From Acidobacteriota bacterium (GTDB lineage: Bacteria; Acidobacteriota; Terriglobia; Bryobacterales; Bryobacteraceae), in assembly GCA_005808475.1 (NCBI GenBank), contig SYLY01000336.1, positions 1 to 37,850 on the forward strand: 37,850 nt of DNA. Reading direction: 5' to 3'. The position numbers and the translations under genes were made by a program. Of this stretch, positions 23,969 to 32,408 are shown in pieces. The notes under the pieces are model-generated. The model saw only the letters and a list, made by a program, of their open reading frames with translations. It ran no database searches and was not told where the DNA came from. The stretch's first letter is position 1; every line of letters starts with the position of its first letter.

Positions 23969-26900
23969 TCACCTCCTGGGGATCGCCCAGCGGGGATCCT
24001 TCGAGTGGATCGACGTCCCGATGATGCCCGAATCGCCGCCGAGCGCGCTTTCCACCCGCTCCCTGAAATTGGTGTAGGCGGCGTCGCGAGTGCAGGCCGG
24101 CAGAGCCACGCCGTCCACGCAGCCGGTGTTGGCGGGCAGACCGGCGAGCGCTCCCAGCATCATGATGGCATACGCGTCACCCGTCTCGAAGTTACCCGGG
24201 GCGAAGGAATCCGGCAGGTAGTTGAAGGCGTTCTTGTACTTCAGCCAGTTCGAAAAACCCACCCGGCGCGCCCCCCCGACGGTCAGGACATGGGTGCTCC
24301 CGCCCGAGGAAAAGCACAGACCGCCGACTCCGCCATCGTAAGTGGAGCACGGCTCCGCGGGGAGCCGGTATCCACCCAGCGAGTGAACCGTCTGGTCGTC
24401 CGCGGCCATCGTCACCAGATAGCGGCCCAACTCCCGCCGCCCGAAGTCGATCTGCGTGTATCCCAGCCTCGACGCCCATCCGAACGCGCCATGCAGATAG
24501 CTGAGCATCCAGGGGGACTCCAGGCTGAAGACACGGGATTGGTTGAAGACCACCCGCACCTCCGCGTCGATGAGGTTCGCGCTCCCCACCCAGAACGTGC
24601 GCAACGGATTGGCCGCCGCGAACCCGCGGTGCCACCGCCCGTAGCACTCCGCCTCGGCCACCGTAACCGGGTCATAACTCGGGCTTTCGTTCGGAGCGGC
24701 GCAGTTGGTCGACCCCATCATGCCCGCGACCGCGGCGGCGTTGTTGAGCAGGCGGGAGTCGTAGTAGGTCCGCTGCGGGGTAAAGTCCTCCGACGCCCAC
24801 GCCGCCAGCGCCAGATCGCGGAAGCCCCATGCGAACGCCCGCGTGCCATCGGTCAAGGTCAGCAATCCCAGCCGCTTGCCGCGGCTCCGGCGGCGCAAGT
24901 TGAGGTCCAGGGAGGAAGAACTCACGGGGAAAACGTTGCCCGAGGACGTGACCGCGAACGACGCCGATGTCTGGAGGAGATCGAGCCAGAATTCCTCCCC
25001 CGTGGTGACATAGGGAAGAAACGCCAGTTGCGGTATGTGGGAGAGCGTTCCGGAGTTGATGGTCCATCCGTTGCTCGAAAAAGGCCCGCTCGGCGCCATC
25101 CGGTCCGCCGCATCGCCGTCGGAGGCGGGAGCCGTGCCATTGAAGCTGGGGCGCCCGTCCAGGGAAACCGGTAAGCCGACACCCATGCCCCGGGGAAGTG
25201 GCTCCCGATAGTGCAAGGGAATCAGGCCGGCGCAACTCGCGATGGAGTAGACCGCCTCCGGAAGTCTGTCGGCGAACGCGGACTCGACGCCCTGCGCCGC
25301 CATCCAGATGGCGTGGAGCCGCGGGATCAGCGCGATCTCGGGACGCCCCCCGCCGGAACCCAATCGCTTGAGAAACGGACCGGCGTTGTCGCGGGCGAGG
25401 TTCTTTCCCCCGGCGAAAATGGCCGCGTTGTCCCATTCACTGAACGACGGCACGTCGCAGCGGTTGTTCAGCGCACCCTGCTTGAGGACCGGCTGCGCGC
25501 CGCCGTTCACCCAAGTGGATGCCGCGATATCTTCCGATCTGCGTAAGTCGTGGCCCAGCCACCAGCCACCGGCGTGCGCGTCGATCTTGGTGAACTCGTT
25601 CTCAATGGCGGCGGCGGTGGCGGTAATACCCGGGTCCAGCGGGTTGACGCCCAACTCCGAGAGGTACGCCGCGCCATGGTCCACGCGTAAGTCCGGCGGC
25701 GAACCGGCGATCCAGAAAACCTTTCGGAAGCGCGAGTTCGAGGGCTGCTTGACGGCTTCGTTCGAATAGAGGATGCCGTCGGCGTTCTGGCCGGTCCGAA
25801 AGTCGAGCGAGTAGATCTGATCCTGCCGGACGCGTTCGTTCTCGATGCGGTACTCCACCTTGATGAAAGTGGTGTTGTCGAAACGGAAGAAATCCATTAC
25901 GAAAACCGGATGAAGGCTCTTGTAAGGGCGGGAAGGAGCCGCGATCCACGGCGAGCCTTGGAGCGGTAACAGCACCATCGTGCCCGGCTGGTGCCCCACT
26001 CCGAGATTCGGGGTTCCGTACCATCCCCGGCCCGCCGTGCTCGCCGAGCAGCCGGTATCCGTCATGAATCCAATGGTCACGCGAACGCTGTTGGGTCCGG
26101 TCCGCTCGGACCCGCAGGTCCGTATGAACATGCCCTCGATCTGGAATGTGTTGACGGCGCGGCCGGCCACCGAATCGATGATGTCCGCGCCGCCGGTCAA
26201 CTTCATCTGCAAGTCCGTACGGGCCAGGGGCTGTTGCAGTTCGAGATACTCTTCCCCCGGCGCCTGCAGGTATAGGAACGAACCGTCGGTGGCCGCCGAG
26301 TAATTCGAGGACGGCACGAAGTCCGCCCCGCCGCCATTGCAGTTCGCCTTGGAGGCGCCAAGCCGGACAACCTGCTGCCCTGACGCATTGACGCCCGTGC
26401 CGCACACGCGAATCTTGTCAGGGATTCCGTCGCCGTAAAGGCGTCCGTCGATGAAATCCACGGTCTGCAGGGCGGCGGCGATATCGGCGGTTTCCTCCAC
26501 CGGAATGGTGGCGTCGCCCGCGAACATGAGCTGCGTGAAACGCACGACGCCACGCCGTTTCCACCCGAAATCGCCGGTGCCGGCCTCGTCGTCCCGATGG
26601 ACCTTGATTCTGGTGTGAAAGGGCCCGCTGATCGACGTCTCGAAGCGATTGTTGACAATCTCGTTCCGCGCGTCGATGGTCAACGCAGTGGCGCCGGACG
26701 AAGGAAACGGCTGAGCGCGTACGAACGCACCCCAGTTCAAGGCCAGGATGTCGGAGCGGGTGACCGGCGAACACGGCGAGGAGCACGGATCGGCGCTATT
26801 GGTGAACGTGATCTTCGTGCCGGCCAGAGTGGCGGTCACCGAGGTCAACGGCAGCGAGATCACCGCGAATCGCACCTTGTTGCTGCCGGCGTAGCGCTGC

Positions 26901-27118
26901 CGGATGTCGGCCTGCCACGCGGGCGGCGCCGCGCCGTTCACCAGGGGCTGAGGAAAGCCCTGAATCGAATCCGGCCCGTTCTCGGGAAACGCGCGCCCGA
27001 AGGTGAACGGAACCCAGCCGCCCGAGCCGGCGTTGGGGCCGTACTTCTTTACCCTCAGCTCGTTGGCGGGCTGTGCCAGAGCGGAGACGGCGATCAGGAG
27101 GAAGAGAAGCAGCGGCAT
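23969..27118 (-). CDS. Very large secreted protein of unknown function
   Basis: 1049 residues with signal peptide MPLLLFLLIAVSALAQ. The N-terminal region (WVPFTFGRAFPENGPDSIQG, PPAWQADIRQRYAGSNKVRF) recalls the small beta-barrel that opens PcRGLX/YetA-type exo-lyases, but the likeness is weak. The middle is rich in Cys pairs (CSSPC, CNGGG), Trp and Tyr. The C-terminal half contains helical-repeat-like segments (RDLALAAWASEDFTPQRTYY, LSYLHGAFGWASRLGYTQID), possibly an (alpha/alpha) toroid as in polysaccharide lyases. I do not recognise the family. Being first in an operon with a glycoside hydrolase, a role in polysaccharide breakdown is a reasonable guess. No break in the frame was seen. Confidence 0.8.
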   Translation of the reverse strand: MPLLLFLLIAVSALAQPANELRVKKYGPNAGSGGWVPFTFGRAFPENGPDSIQGFPQPLVNGAAPPAWQADIRQRYAGSNKVRFAVISLPLTSVTATLAGTKITFTNSADPCSSPCSPVTRSDILALNWGAFVRAQPFPSSGATALTIDARNEIVNNRFETSISGPFHTRIKVHRDDEAGTGDFGWKRRGVVRFTQLMFAGDATIPVEETADIAAALQTVDFIDGRLYGDGIPDKIRVCGTGVNASGQQVVRLGASKANCNGGGADFVPSSNYSAATDGSFLYLQAPGEEYLELQQPLARTDLQMKLTGGADIIDSVAGRAVNTFQIEGMFIRTCGSERTGPNSVRVTIGFMTDTGCSASTAGRGWYGTPNLGVGHQPGTMVLLPLQGSPWIAAPSRPYKSLHPVFVMDFFRFDNTTFIKVEYRIENERVRQDQIYSLDFRTGQNADGILYSNEAVKQPSNSRFRKVFWIAGSPPDLRVDHGAAYLSELGVNPLDPGITATAAAIENEFTKIDAHAGGWWLGHDLRRSEDIAASTWVNGGAQPVLKQGALNNRCDVPSFSEWDNAAIFAGGKNLARDNAGPFLKRLGSGGGRPEIALIPRLHAIWMAAQGVESAFADRLPEAVYSIASCAGLIPLHYREPLPRGMGVGLPVSLDGRPSFNGTAPASDGDAADRMAPSGPFSSNGWTINSGTLSHIPQLAFLPYVTTGEEFWLDLLQTSASFAVTSSGNVFPVSSSSLDLNLRRRSRGKRLGLLTLTDGTRAFAWGFRDLALAAWASEDFTPQRTYYDSRLLNNAAAVAGMMGSTNCAAPNESPSYDPVTVAEAECYGRWHRGFAAANPLRTFWVGSANLIDAEVRVVFNQSRVFSLESPWMLSYLHGAFGWASRLGYTQIDFGRRELGRYLVTMAADDQTVHSLGGYRLPAEPCSTYDGGVGGLCFSSGGSTHVLTVGGARRVGFSNWLKYKNAFNYLPDSFAPGNFETGDAYAIMMLGALAGLPANTGCVDGVALPACTRDAAYTNFRERVESALGGDSGIIGTSIHSKDPRWAIPRR

Positions 27119-27219
27119 GACCTTCGACTAGCGTACCGCGCCGGCGGCGTCCGCGCGCTTTCACAGATTGTTTACAGTTTCGTCTCGACTGTACCGTCGC
27201 GAACGGGCACACTCGATTC

Positions 27220-27543
27220 ATGACGTTTTGCAAACTGTTCGGAGCGCTTCTAGGAGGAGCGCTCCTCGGCCAAGCCCAGCCTGTTTTCACGACGTACGCG
27301 GGGCTCGGACAGATCACGACCGGAGTTGGACCGTCGGTGGCACTGAAGTTCCAGAACCTCAGGGCAATCGTCGCGGACCCGAACGATGGCACGGGCTCCG
27401 TCTTCTTCGCGGACGCCAACCGGCTGCTTCGCGCGTCGAACGACGGAACAACCTCGGTCTTCGCGGGCGGTGGGCCCGTCGCCGTCGGGGGCTCCGACGT
27501 GGCCACCAACTCGACCGTGAGTGCAATCGAGGTGACGCAATAA
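27220..27543 (+). pseudogene. N-terminal remnant of a secreted NHL-type protein
   Basis: 107 residues: signal peptide MTFCKLFGALLGGALLGQAQ, then VFTTYAGLGQITTGVGPS, LRAIVADPNDGTGSVFFADA and a last strand before TAA. This looks like the first blade(s) of an acidobacterial NHL/SMP-30-type propeller, which normally has several hundred residues and often a TIGR03437 tail. Only the start is present, so I take it as a truncated gene left by a deletion. A short secreted protein is possible but less likely. Confidence 0.55.
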
Positions 27544-27581
27544 ACCCTGTTGACGCCGGGCGGCGGTACAATATCGGAACC

Positions 27582-28925
27582 ATGCTCACCCGCCGCCAAT
27601 GGCTCGGCGCGGCTGCGGCCTCCACCGCCGCCGCGCAAACGCGAAAGCCCAACATCGTTCTGATCGTGGCCGACGATCTCGGTTACGCGGAACTCGGCTG
27701 CACGGGCGATCCATCGATCCACTCGCCGAACATCGACGCCATCGCCGCCGAGGGCGTCCGGTTCACCGATTTCTGCGTCTCCTGGCCGGCCTGCACGCCG
27801 TCGCGCTCGAGCATCCTGACCGGCCGCTATGCGCAACGCAACGGCCTCTATGAGATGATTCGCAACAATGAGGTGAACTACAAACACGTATTCACCGAGG
27901 ACGAGTACGCGGTGTCGCCGGAGATGACTCTCGGGCTCGACACGCGGGAAACCACCATCGGCCAGGCGATGAAGTCCGGCGGATACCGCACGGGGGCGAT
28001 CGGCAAATGGGACAGCGGCCGCGCCAAACGGTACCTGCCCTTGCAGCGGGGTTTCGACTTCTTTTACGGCTTCGCCAATACCGGCATCGACTACTTCAAC
28101 CACGAACGCTACGGCGTTCCGTCGATGTTCCGCGGCAACGAGCGCGTGAAGGAAGAGGGCCACGCCACCGATCTGTTCCAACGCGAAGCGGTTCGTTTCA
28201 TTCGCGACAGCGGCGACAGACCGTTCTTCCTGTACCTGCCGTTCAACGCGCCGCACGGGGCCTCCACGTTCGACAAGAGCGCGCCGCAGGAAACCCCGAA
28301 GTACCTCGACAGGTTCAAGGGCGACAAACGCCAACAGTTCAAGGCCTGGGTCGCGCATCTGGACGACGCGGTGGGAGCGGTGACCAAACAGGTTCGCGAC
28401 CAGGGTCTCGACCGCGACACGCTGGTGATCTTCACCAGCGACAACGGCGGCACGGGCAAATCGAACGGTCCGCTACGCGGCGGCAAAGGCCGGCTATTCG
28501 AAGGCGGGTATCGCGTACCGATGATAGCCCGGTGGCCCGGACGCATTCCCGCCGGGCGTGTCTTTAACGAATTCGCGTCCACGCTCGAGCTGCTGCCCAC
28601 GTTCTGCGCCGCGTCGGGAACCGCGCCGCAGCGCGTCAAGCTGGACGGCTTCAACCTGCTGCCCGTGCTCGAGGGCAAGGCGAAGTCCGGCCGCTCGGAG
28701 ATGTTCTGGCAGGCGAAGCGGGACAAGGCCGCCCGGTCGGGTCCGTGGAAGTGGATCGAGGCCTCGTACGGAAAAGGCCTGTTCGATCTATCGAAGGACC
28801 CTGGCGAGACCAGGGATCTGTCGTCGGAAAAGCCCGATGTCCTCGCGTCGATGCGCGCCAAGTGGTCGGCGTGGCGCAAGGAGATGGACGACAGCGAACC
28901 GCGCGGCCCGTTCCGCGATTATTGA
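27582..28925 (+). CDS. Tat-exported type I sulfatase
   Basis: 447 residues. A TRRQWLGAAAAS twin-arginine-type leader is followed by PNIVLIVADDLGYAELG, whose Asp 31 and 32 are metal ligands. The formylglycine motif ACTPSRSSILTGRYAQRNG holds the catalytic Cys 71, read as formylglycine after modification (C-x-P-S-R). Later motifs are GAIGKWDSG, LPFNAPHG, FTSDNGGTGKSNGPLRGGKG and a C-terminal DLSKDPGETRDLSSEKP. The length is usual. Likely acts on sulfated polysaccharide or other sulfate esters outside the cytoplasm. GGAA lies six bases before ATG 27582, and TACAAT (27567-27572) may be a -10, which would leave almost no leader. Its end overlaps the remnant methyltransferase on the other strand by seven bases. 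Confidence 0.92.
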   Translation: MLTRRQWLGAAAASTAAAQTRKPNIVLIVADDLGYAELGCTGDPSIHSPNIDAIAAEGVRFTDFCVSWPACTPSRSSILTGRYAQRNGLYEMIRNNEVNYKHVFTEDEYAVSPEMTLGLDTRETTIGQAMKSGGYRTGAIGKWDSGRAKRYLPLQRGFDFFYGFANTGIDYFNHERYGVPSMFRGNERVKEEGHATDLFQREAVRFIRDSGDRPFFLYLPFNAPHGASTFDKSAPQETPKYLDRFKGDKRQQFKAWVAHLDDAVGAVTKQVRDQGLDRDTLVIFTSDNGGTGKSNGPLRGGKGRLFEGGYRVPMIARWPGRIPAGRVFNEFASTLELLPTFCAASGTAPQRVKLDGFNLLPVLEGKAKSGRSEMFWQAKRDKAARSGPWKWIEASYGKGLFDLSKDPGETRDLSSEKPDVLASMRAKWSAWRKEMDDSEPRGPFRDY

Positions 28926-29297
28926 TAGAGCAGGAAGAAGCGGCCGATCAAGGCATCGAACGGGACAGAAGCCGTAAAGTCGTCCAGCGTAGATTCAACG
29001 AAATCCAAGTTCTCCAGCCTCGCGTGGTCGGCGCGGCGCTCCGCTACGGCCAAGGAGGCCGCGCGATCCAGACCTACAACGGCGCCGTCCGGGCCCACCA
29101 ATTGAGCCACCAGGAAAGAAACATCACCGACTCCGCAGCCCACGTCGAGCACTCCTCATCCCTGGCCGCGGACCGGTGTCACGCAGCAGGTGTGCCGTCG
29201 CGTCGCGAAAGAAGTTTGCCTGGAGAATGAGACGGTCGAATTCTTCCGGCCCGTAGCCCAGGACATAATCCGGCGCGGCGGAATCGGATGTTTGCAT
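28919..29297 (-). pseudogene. Class I SAM methyltransferase, N-terminal half, frameshifted
   Basis: From ATG 29297 the frame reads MQTSDSAAPDYVLGYGPEEF, LQANFFRDATAHLLRDTG, then PRPGMR. An extra base near 29153 shifts the frame. The continuation VLDVGCGVGDVSFLVAQLVG is the SAM-binding motif I, ending FDALIGRFFLLYQ and TAA at 28919-28921. About 120 residues in all; the remaining half is missing after LLYQ, where normal members continue. The C-terminal half of the same kind of enzyme lies just upstream (29355-29690). Confidence 0.75.
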
Positions 29298-29354
29298 ATG
29301 GTTACCCTCCCGATGCCGCCGCCATCGATTTGTCCGTTCTCGGTGAACGCGGCA

Positions 29355-29690
29355 CTACGATTCTTCCACCCGCGTCCAGGCCGCCACCACGGGAGCGGTC
29401 ACCACCTGCGCTCCACATGCCACCGCCTCTGCTCGCATTCGGGCGGCCAGCGTATCCACTGCCACCTCGGACGCCGTCGCGATCCCAAACCGCTCCATGT
29501 GCGGCAGCAGCGTCCGCGCCATCCCGGCGTAAAGCGCATAGCCGGCAAAGTCCTCTCCGCCGCCCACGCCTGCCTCGTACCGCATCGCCGGCGCGGGCAG
29601 CCCGGCCTCCCGGAACGTCGCAAAAAGACGCATGCCCATATCCGTCTGGATGCCTGCGGCGCGGCAGGTATCCTGAATCCACCGCCTACA
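29355..29690 (-). pseudogene. Class I SAM methyltransferase, C-terminal half
   Basis: This open stretch reads RRWIQDTCRAAGIQTDMG, FREAGLPAPAMRYEAGVGGG, TLLPHMERFGIATASEV and DTLAARMRAEAVACGAQVV, ending AAWTRVEES. This is the usual C-terminal third of the same methyltransferase family as the fragment at 28919-29297. A stop codon lies in frame just before it and no SAM-binding part is attached. In transcription order the C-terminal half comes first, so the halves cannot form one normal gene: either two tandem copies were partly deleted or the gene was rearranged. Confidence 0.65.
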
Positions 29691-29801
29691 CTACTCATAC
29701 AGCGGCAGCGCCGGACGCGAGTGTCCTCCTACCTCCATATCAGTTACACCACCCGCGAGAAGGTTGGTTGACCTAGGCCCGATCGACGTGTTCCGCGATA
29801 A

Positions 29802-29888
29802 AACCAGCCGCGTGCCCGTGCCACCATTGCCGGAGCGGTTGCTGCCATCGCCGGAGTGGCGCTCCTGGTAATGCGCGGCAAGAAGTAA
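29802..29888 (+). pseudogene. Tail of a small membrane protein (remnant)
   Basis: The frame reads NQPRARATIAGAVAAIAGV and then ALLVMRGKK before TAA: one Ala/Val-rich transmembrane helix with a basic end. A stop precedes it directly, while a neighbouring frame reads VFRDKTSR at the same place, suggesting a frameshift in a short single-helix protein. No family can be named. Confidence 0.35.
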
Positions 29889-29908
29889 TCCTGGGCTCGC
29901 CGCCCGTG

Positions 29909-30598
29909 CTATTTGGAATCGGCCGCGACGGTTGCTGGAGCACGAAGCACAAAGGTCAGCAAGGTCTCACTACCAATGACGGCAGGCTTGCCGCGCGTGG
30001 CCAGCACAACGCCTGTTCCGGCCCCGGCGCCAGCGGCAGCACCGATGGCGGCCCCTCTGCCCCCGCCGGCAACGGCGCCAATCGCGGCACCCACGCCGCC
30101 GCCGATTCCAATCTTGGCGGCGTCCTCTTTCTTGGTAGCCCTCGCCAAACGCGAAGCGGAGTTGGTGGAGATCTGGACCACCTGCCCACCGGCCGCGTGC
30201 AGCCGCGTCAGTTGAACGGCCAGCATCGCTTGCCCTTTCACGCGTCCGCCTTTATCGCTTTCGACGATGGTGCCTTCCACTTCCGCTCCGCGCGGGGCGA
30301 TTTCGCGGCCATCCAACAACAGGGGCTGCGCCAGGTGGCCGGTGAAAGTCTGGCCCGCCACATGGGTGTTCGTGGATAGAGCCGTCGCCGTGCGAACCGC
30401 GAGTGGTGTTCCTTCCGGTAGAATGAAGGGTTTGGCCGGAAGGATCTTGCGAATTACGGCAGCCACCACGCTCGTCCTGGTCTTGCCTTGTGCCGGACCA
30501 GCTTTCCCGGCAGGCTCGGCGGCCTTGTCGCATCCGGACTGGATCAGAATGCCCGTCAGCGCCAGGCCACAAGCTCCCAGCGTGTTCGTCCTTGTCAT
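29909..30598 (-). CDS. Glycine-zipper lipoprotein
   Basis: 229 residues with a lipoprotein signal (GLALTGILIQSGC; lipidated Cys about residue 23). A beta-rich domain follows (LPEGTPLAVRTATALSTNTH, PRGAEVEGTIVESDKGG), then a glycine-zipper helix pair (GIGGGVGAAIGAVAGGGRG, AAIGAAAGAGAGTGVV) and a final strand (SETLLTFVLRAP). Glycine zippers insert in or against membranes. The neighbour at 30631-31230 has the same layout, so the two are paralogues. Likely an envelope protein; the function is unknown. Confidence 0.8.
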   Translation of the reverse strand: MTRTNTLGACGLALTGILIQSGCDKAAEPAGKAGPAQGKTRTSVVAAVIRKILPAKPFILPEGTPLAVRTATALSTNTHVAGQTFTGHLAQPLLLDGREIAPRGAEVEGTIVESDKGGRVKGQAMLAVQLTRLHAAGGQVVQISTNSASRLARATKKEDAAKIGIGGGVGAAIGAVAGGGRGAAIGAAAGAGAGTGVVLATRGKPAVIGSETLLTFVLRAPATVAADSK

Positions 30599-30630
30599 TC
30601 TGTCATTCCCTCTTTGCCTCCCGTTGCAAT

Positions 30631-31230
30631 CTATTTCTTGTGAAAATGCCGGCCGCGGCGAGTGAAGCCTCTATCGCCAGCGCCCAACTGAAGCGGCTGC
30701 TCCAGGCGGAACGTCAACAGGGACTCGGCTGGAATTTTCACGGTTTTGCCGCGAGTGAGGACCTGCGTACCGGCGCCGGCGCCCGCGCCAACGCCAGCCC
30801 CGATAGCCGCTCCCTTGCCTCCGCCCGCAATGGCGCCAATGATAGCGCCGATCGCCGCACCGCCACCTACGTACTCTCCCGTCCGCTTGTTGGCTCCGAG
30901 GCTATCCTTCCGGCCGTCGCTCAATTGGCTTTCCCCTGCCGCGACTGCATATCGTTGTCCGCTTACGGTCACCGATTCCAGGTCGAGCGAAAGCTCCCTG
31001 TTCGAAGCTTGCCGAACGACCAGTTCCGCGCTTGACCCTTTCGGGAGCACCACGCTCCCGAGGGCGTCGGTCACATCCTGATCGACGGAGCCGGAGAAGA
31101 CCCGGCCATCGCTTTTCTTCGCATCGATCTTTTCATTGGTTCGGATCGCAACGTTGGCTCCGGCGCCAATGGTTCGTGTTTGTGCCGAGGCTAGCAACGC
31201 CAAGGCGAGAAATCCGGCCGGTGTTTTCAT
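30631..31230 (-). CDS. Glycine-zipper secreted protein (paralogue of its neighbour)
   Basis: 199 residues from ATG 31230, with AAGGA about ten bases upstream; an earlier TTG would lack such a site. Signal peptide MKTPAGFLALALLASAQT is cut before a domain starting IGAGANVAIRTNEKIDAK, and LPKGSSAELVVRQASNRELS mirrors the PRGAEVEGTIV strand of the next gene. The zipper (GGGAAIGAIIGAIAGGGKG, AAIGAGVGAGAGAGTQVL) and the tail (PAESLLTFRLEQP) follow. Unlike the neighbour it has no lipobox Cys. The Thivi_2564-type gene lies upstream, with a hairpin between. Confidence 0.8.
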   Translation of the reverse strand: MKTPAGFLALALLASAQTRTIGAGANVAIRTNEKIDAKKSDGRVFSGSVDQDVTDALGSVVLPKGSSAELVVRQASNRELSLDLESVTVSGQRYAVAAGESQLSDGRKDSLGANKRTGEYVGGGAAIGAIIGAIAGGGKGAAIGAGVGAGAGAGTQVLTRGKTVKIPAESLLTFRLEQPLQLGAGDRGFTRRGRHFHKK

Positions 31231-31255
31231 GCAACAGTTCCTTTTCAATTCTTCT

Positions 31256-31296
31256 GTGTGAGCCCGCGAGGCTTCACGCGCTTCAGCGGCTCACAC
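31256..31296 (-). terminator. Nested hairpin between two genes (possible attenuator or terminator)
   Basis: GTGTGAGCC (31256-31264) is complementary to GGCTCACAC (31288-31296), with an inner CGCG/CGCG pair. On the minus strand it spans the end of the small membrane-protein gene and the leader of the glycine-zipper gene. No U-run follows, so it may be a processing or attenuation site rather than a plain intrinsic terminator. Confidence 0.4.
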
Positions 31297-31474
31297 GGAA
31301 GTTAGAAACGCCGCTCCACAGTCCAAAAGCCCGCGGGAGCCAGACGCACACAGCGACGACGACCACGACGTTCAGTATGTTCTTGATGCTCGAAGCCATC
31401 GGAATGTACAGGTTGATCAGATACAGGCCCATTCCCACGATGATCAGCATCACGACGATATTTATCAAAGGCAT
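31283..31474 (-). CDS. Thivi_2564-type small membrane protein
   Basis: 63 residues from ATG 31474, with GGGAG about nine bases upstream. The sequence PLINIVVMLIIVGMGLYLIN, then IPMASSIKNILNVVVVVAVC, has two transmembrane helices joined by a conserved Tyr-Ile-Pro-Met loop. This pattern matches the short Thivi_2564 family of membrane proteins of unknown role. The usual end is a little shorter; here FGLWSGVSNFRVSR follows. Confidence 0.8.
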   Translation of the reverse strand: MPLINIVVMLIIVGMGLYLINLYIPMASSIKNILNVVVVVAVCVWLPRAFGLWSGVSNFRVSR

Positions 31475-31883
31475 TTCTTCGCTCCCACAGCGCATCAGGA
31501 GCACTCTGATGCCCAATGGGCCCACCGGCCAGGAAACCGCATCCGGTCGTGCCACTGTGCCCTTCCATCCCGTCGGGGGCTTTTTCGGGATTTGGAAATG
31601 GAAACCGAGCTCGAGGATGTGTTGGCCGGGATCGCGCGCCATCAGCGAGTGTCTAAGTGAGCGCAACTTTCAATGCCAACCCGCCCAACGCATAGCACTG
31701 ACCGCGCCGCGTCAGTTGACCGTTGGCGGTCATCTCCCCAGTCAATCGAACGCGTGAAGCCGGGCGATCGCGGCATTGCCAGCGAATCGGCTCAACAAAC
31801 GGAGCGATTGGCGCGCCGCGTGCGATATAGCCAGTGTCACCCAACCCCCGCGCGGGCCGGGTCGAATCGCGAAGAGGTTAACA
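31475..31883. other. Stretch without a recognisable gene
   Basis: About 400 bases between the small membrane protein and the SYLF remnant. Short open frames exist on both strands but none has a good start, signal or family motif. I see no repeat or RNA structure that explains it; it may be decayed coding sequence like its flanks. Confidence 0.5.
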
Positions 31884-32262
31884 ATGCGAATGATTCTGGC
31901 GGCAACCCTGGCGAAGAACGCTGAACCAGCCAAGCGGCTGGACGAAGCGGCCGGCCGTATTTTCCGAGATCATGTCGGCTCCCGACGAGGGCATCCCGGA
32001 AGAGATGCTGGCGGGCGCCAACTGCATTGTGATTGTGCCCGGCTTAAAGAAGGCGGCGTTCATTATCGGCGGAAAGTTTGGCAAAGTCTCCGTGTCATGC
32101 CGCAACAAGGGTGGGCTGGGTTGGCCGGCGCCGGGCACGGTGCGGATCGAGGGCGGTATCGTGGGTTTTCAGCTAGGGGGTCCAGAAACCGATCTGGTCA
32201 TGCTCGTGATGAACGCGCGCGGCGTCCATCACCTCTTGTCCAGCAAATTTTCGGAGTGTTGA
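31884..32262 (+). pseudogene. SYLF (YSC84-type) lipid-binding protein, frameshifted and truncated
   Basis: ATG 31884 opens MRMILAATLAKNAEPAKRLDEAA. One extra base around 31953 then shifts the frame; the continuation is AVFSEIMSAPDEGIPEEML, GANCIVIVPGLKKAAFIIGG, KFGKVSVSCRNKGGLGW, then ETDLVMLVMNARGVHHLLSS and KFSEC with a stop. The SYLF domain normally runs on for about 70 residues with a LGGDASVAAGPVGR-type segment, which is missing. GAAGAGG lies about 11 bases before the ATG. A remnant, clearly of this family. Confidence 0.75.
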
Positions 32263-32408
32263 CGCCCAAAACGCCATCGAGCGAGCCGTGAGCTGGTTGC
32301 TTCAACCCTACCGATGCTGTCTTTGTGGCCACCACTTCTTTTCGTTCCGGTGGCAGGCGCCCGCGCCTGAAGCCGGATGAATCGAAAGTCGAAGAAATAG
32401 TTAGTAAA

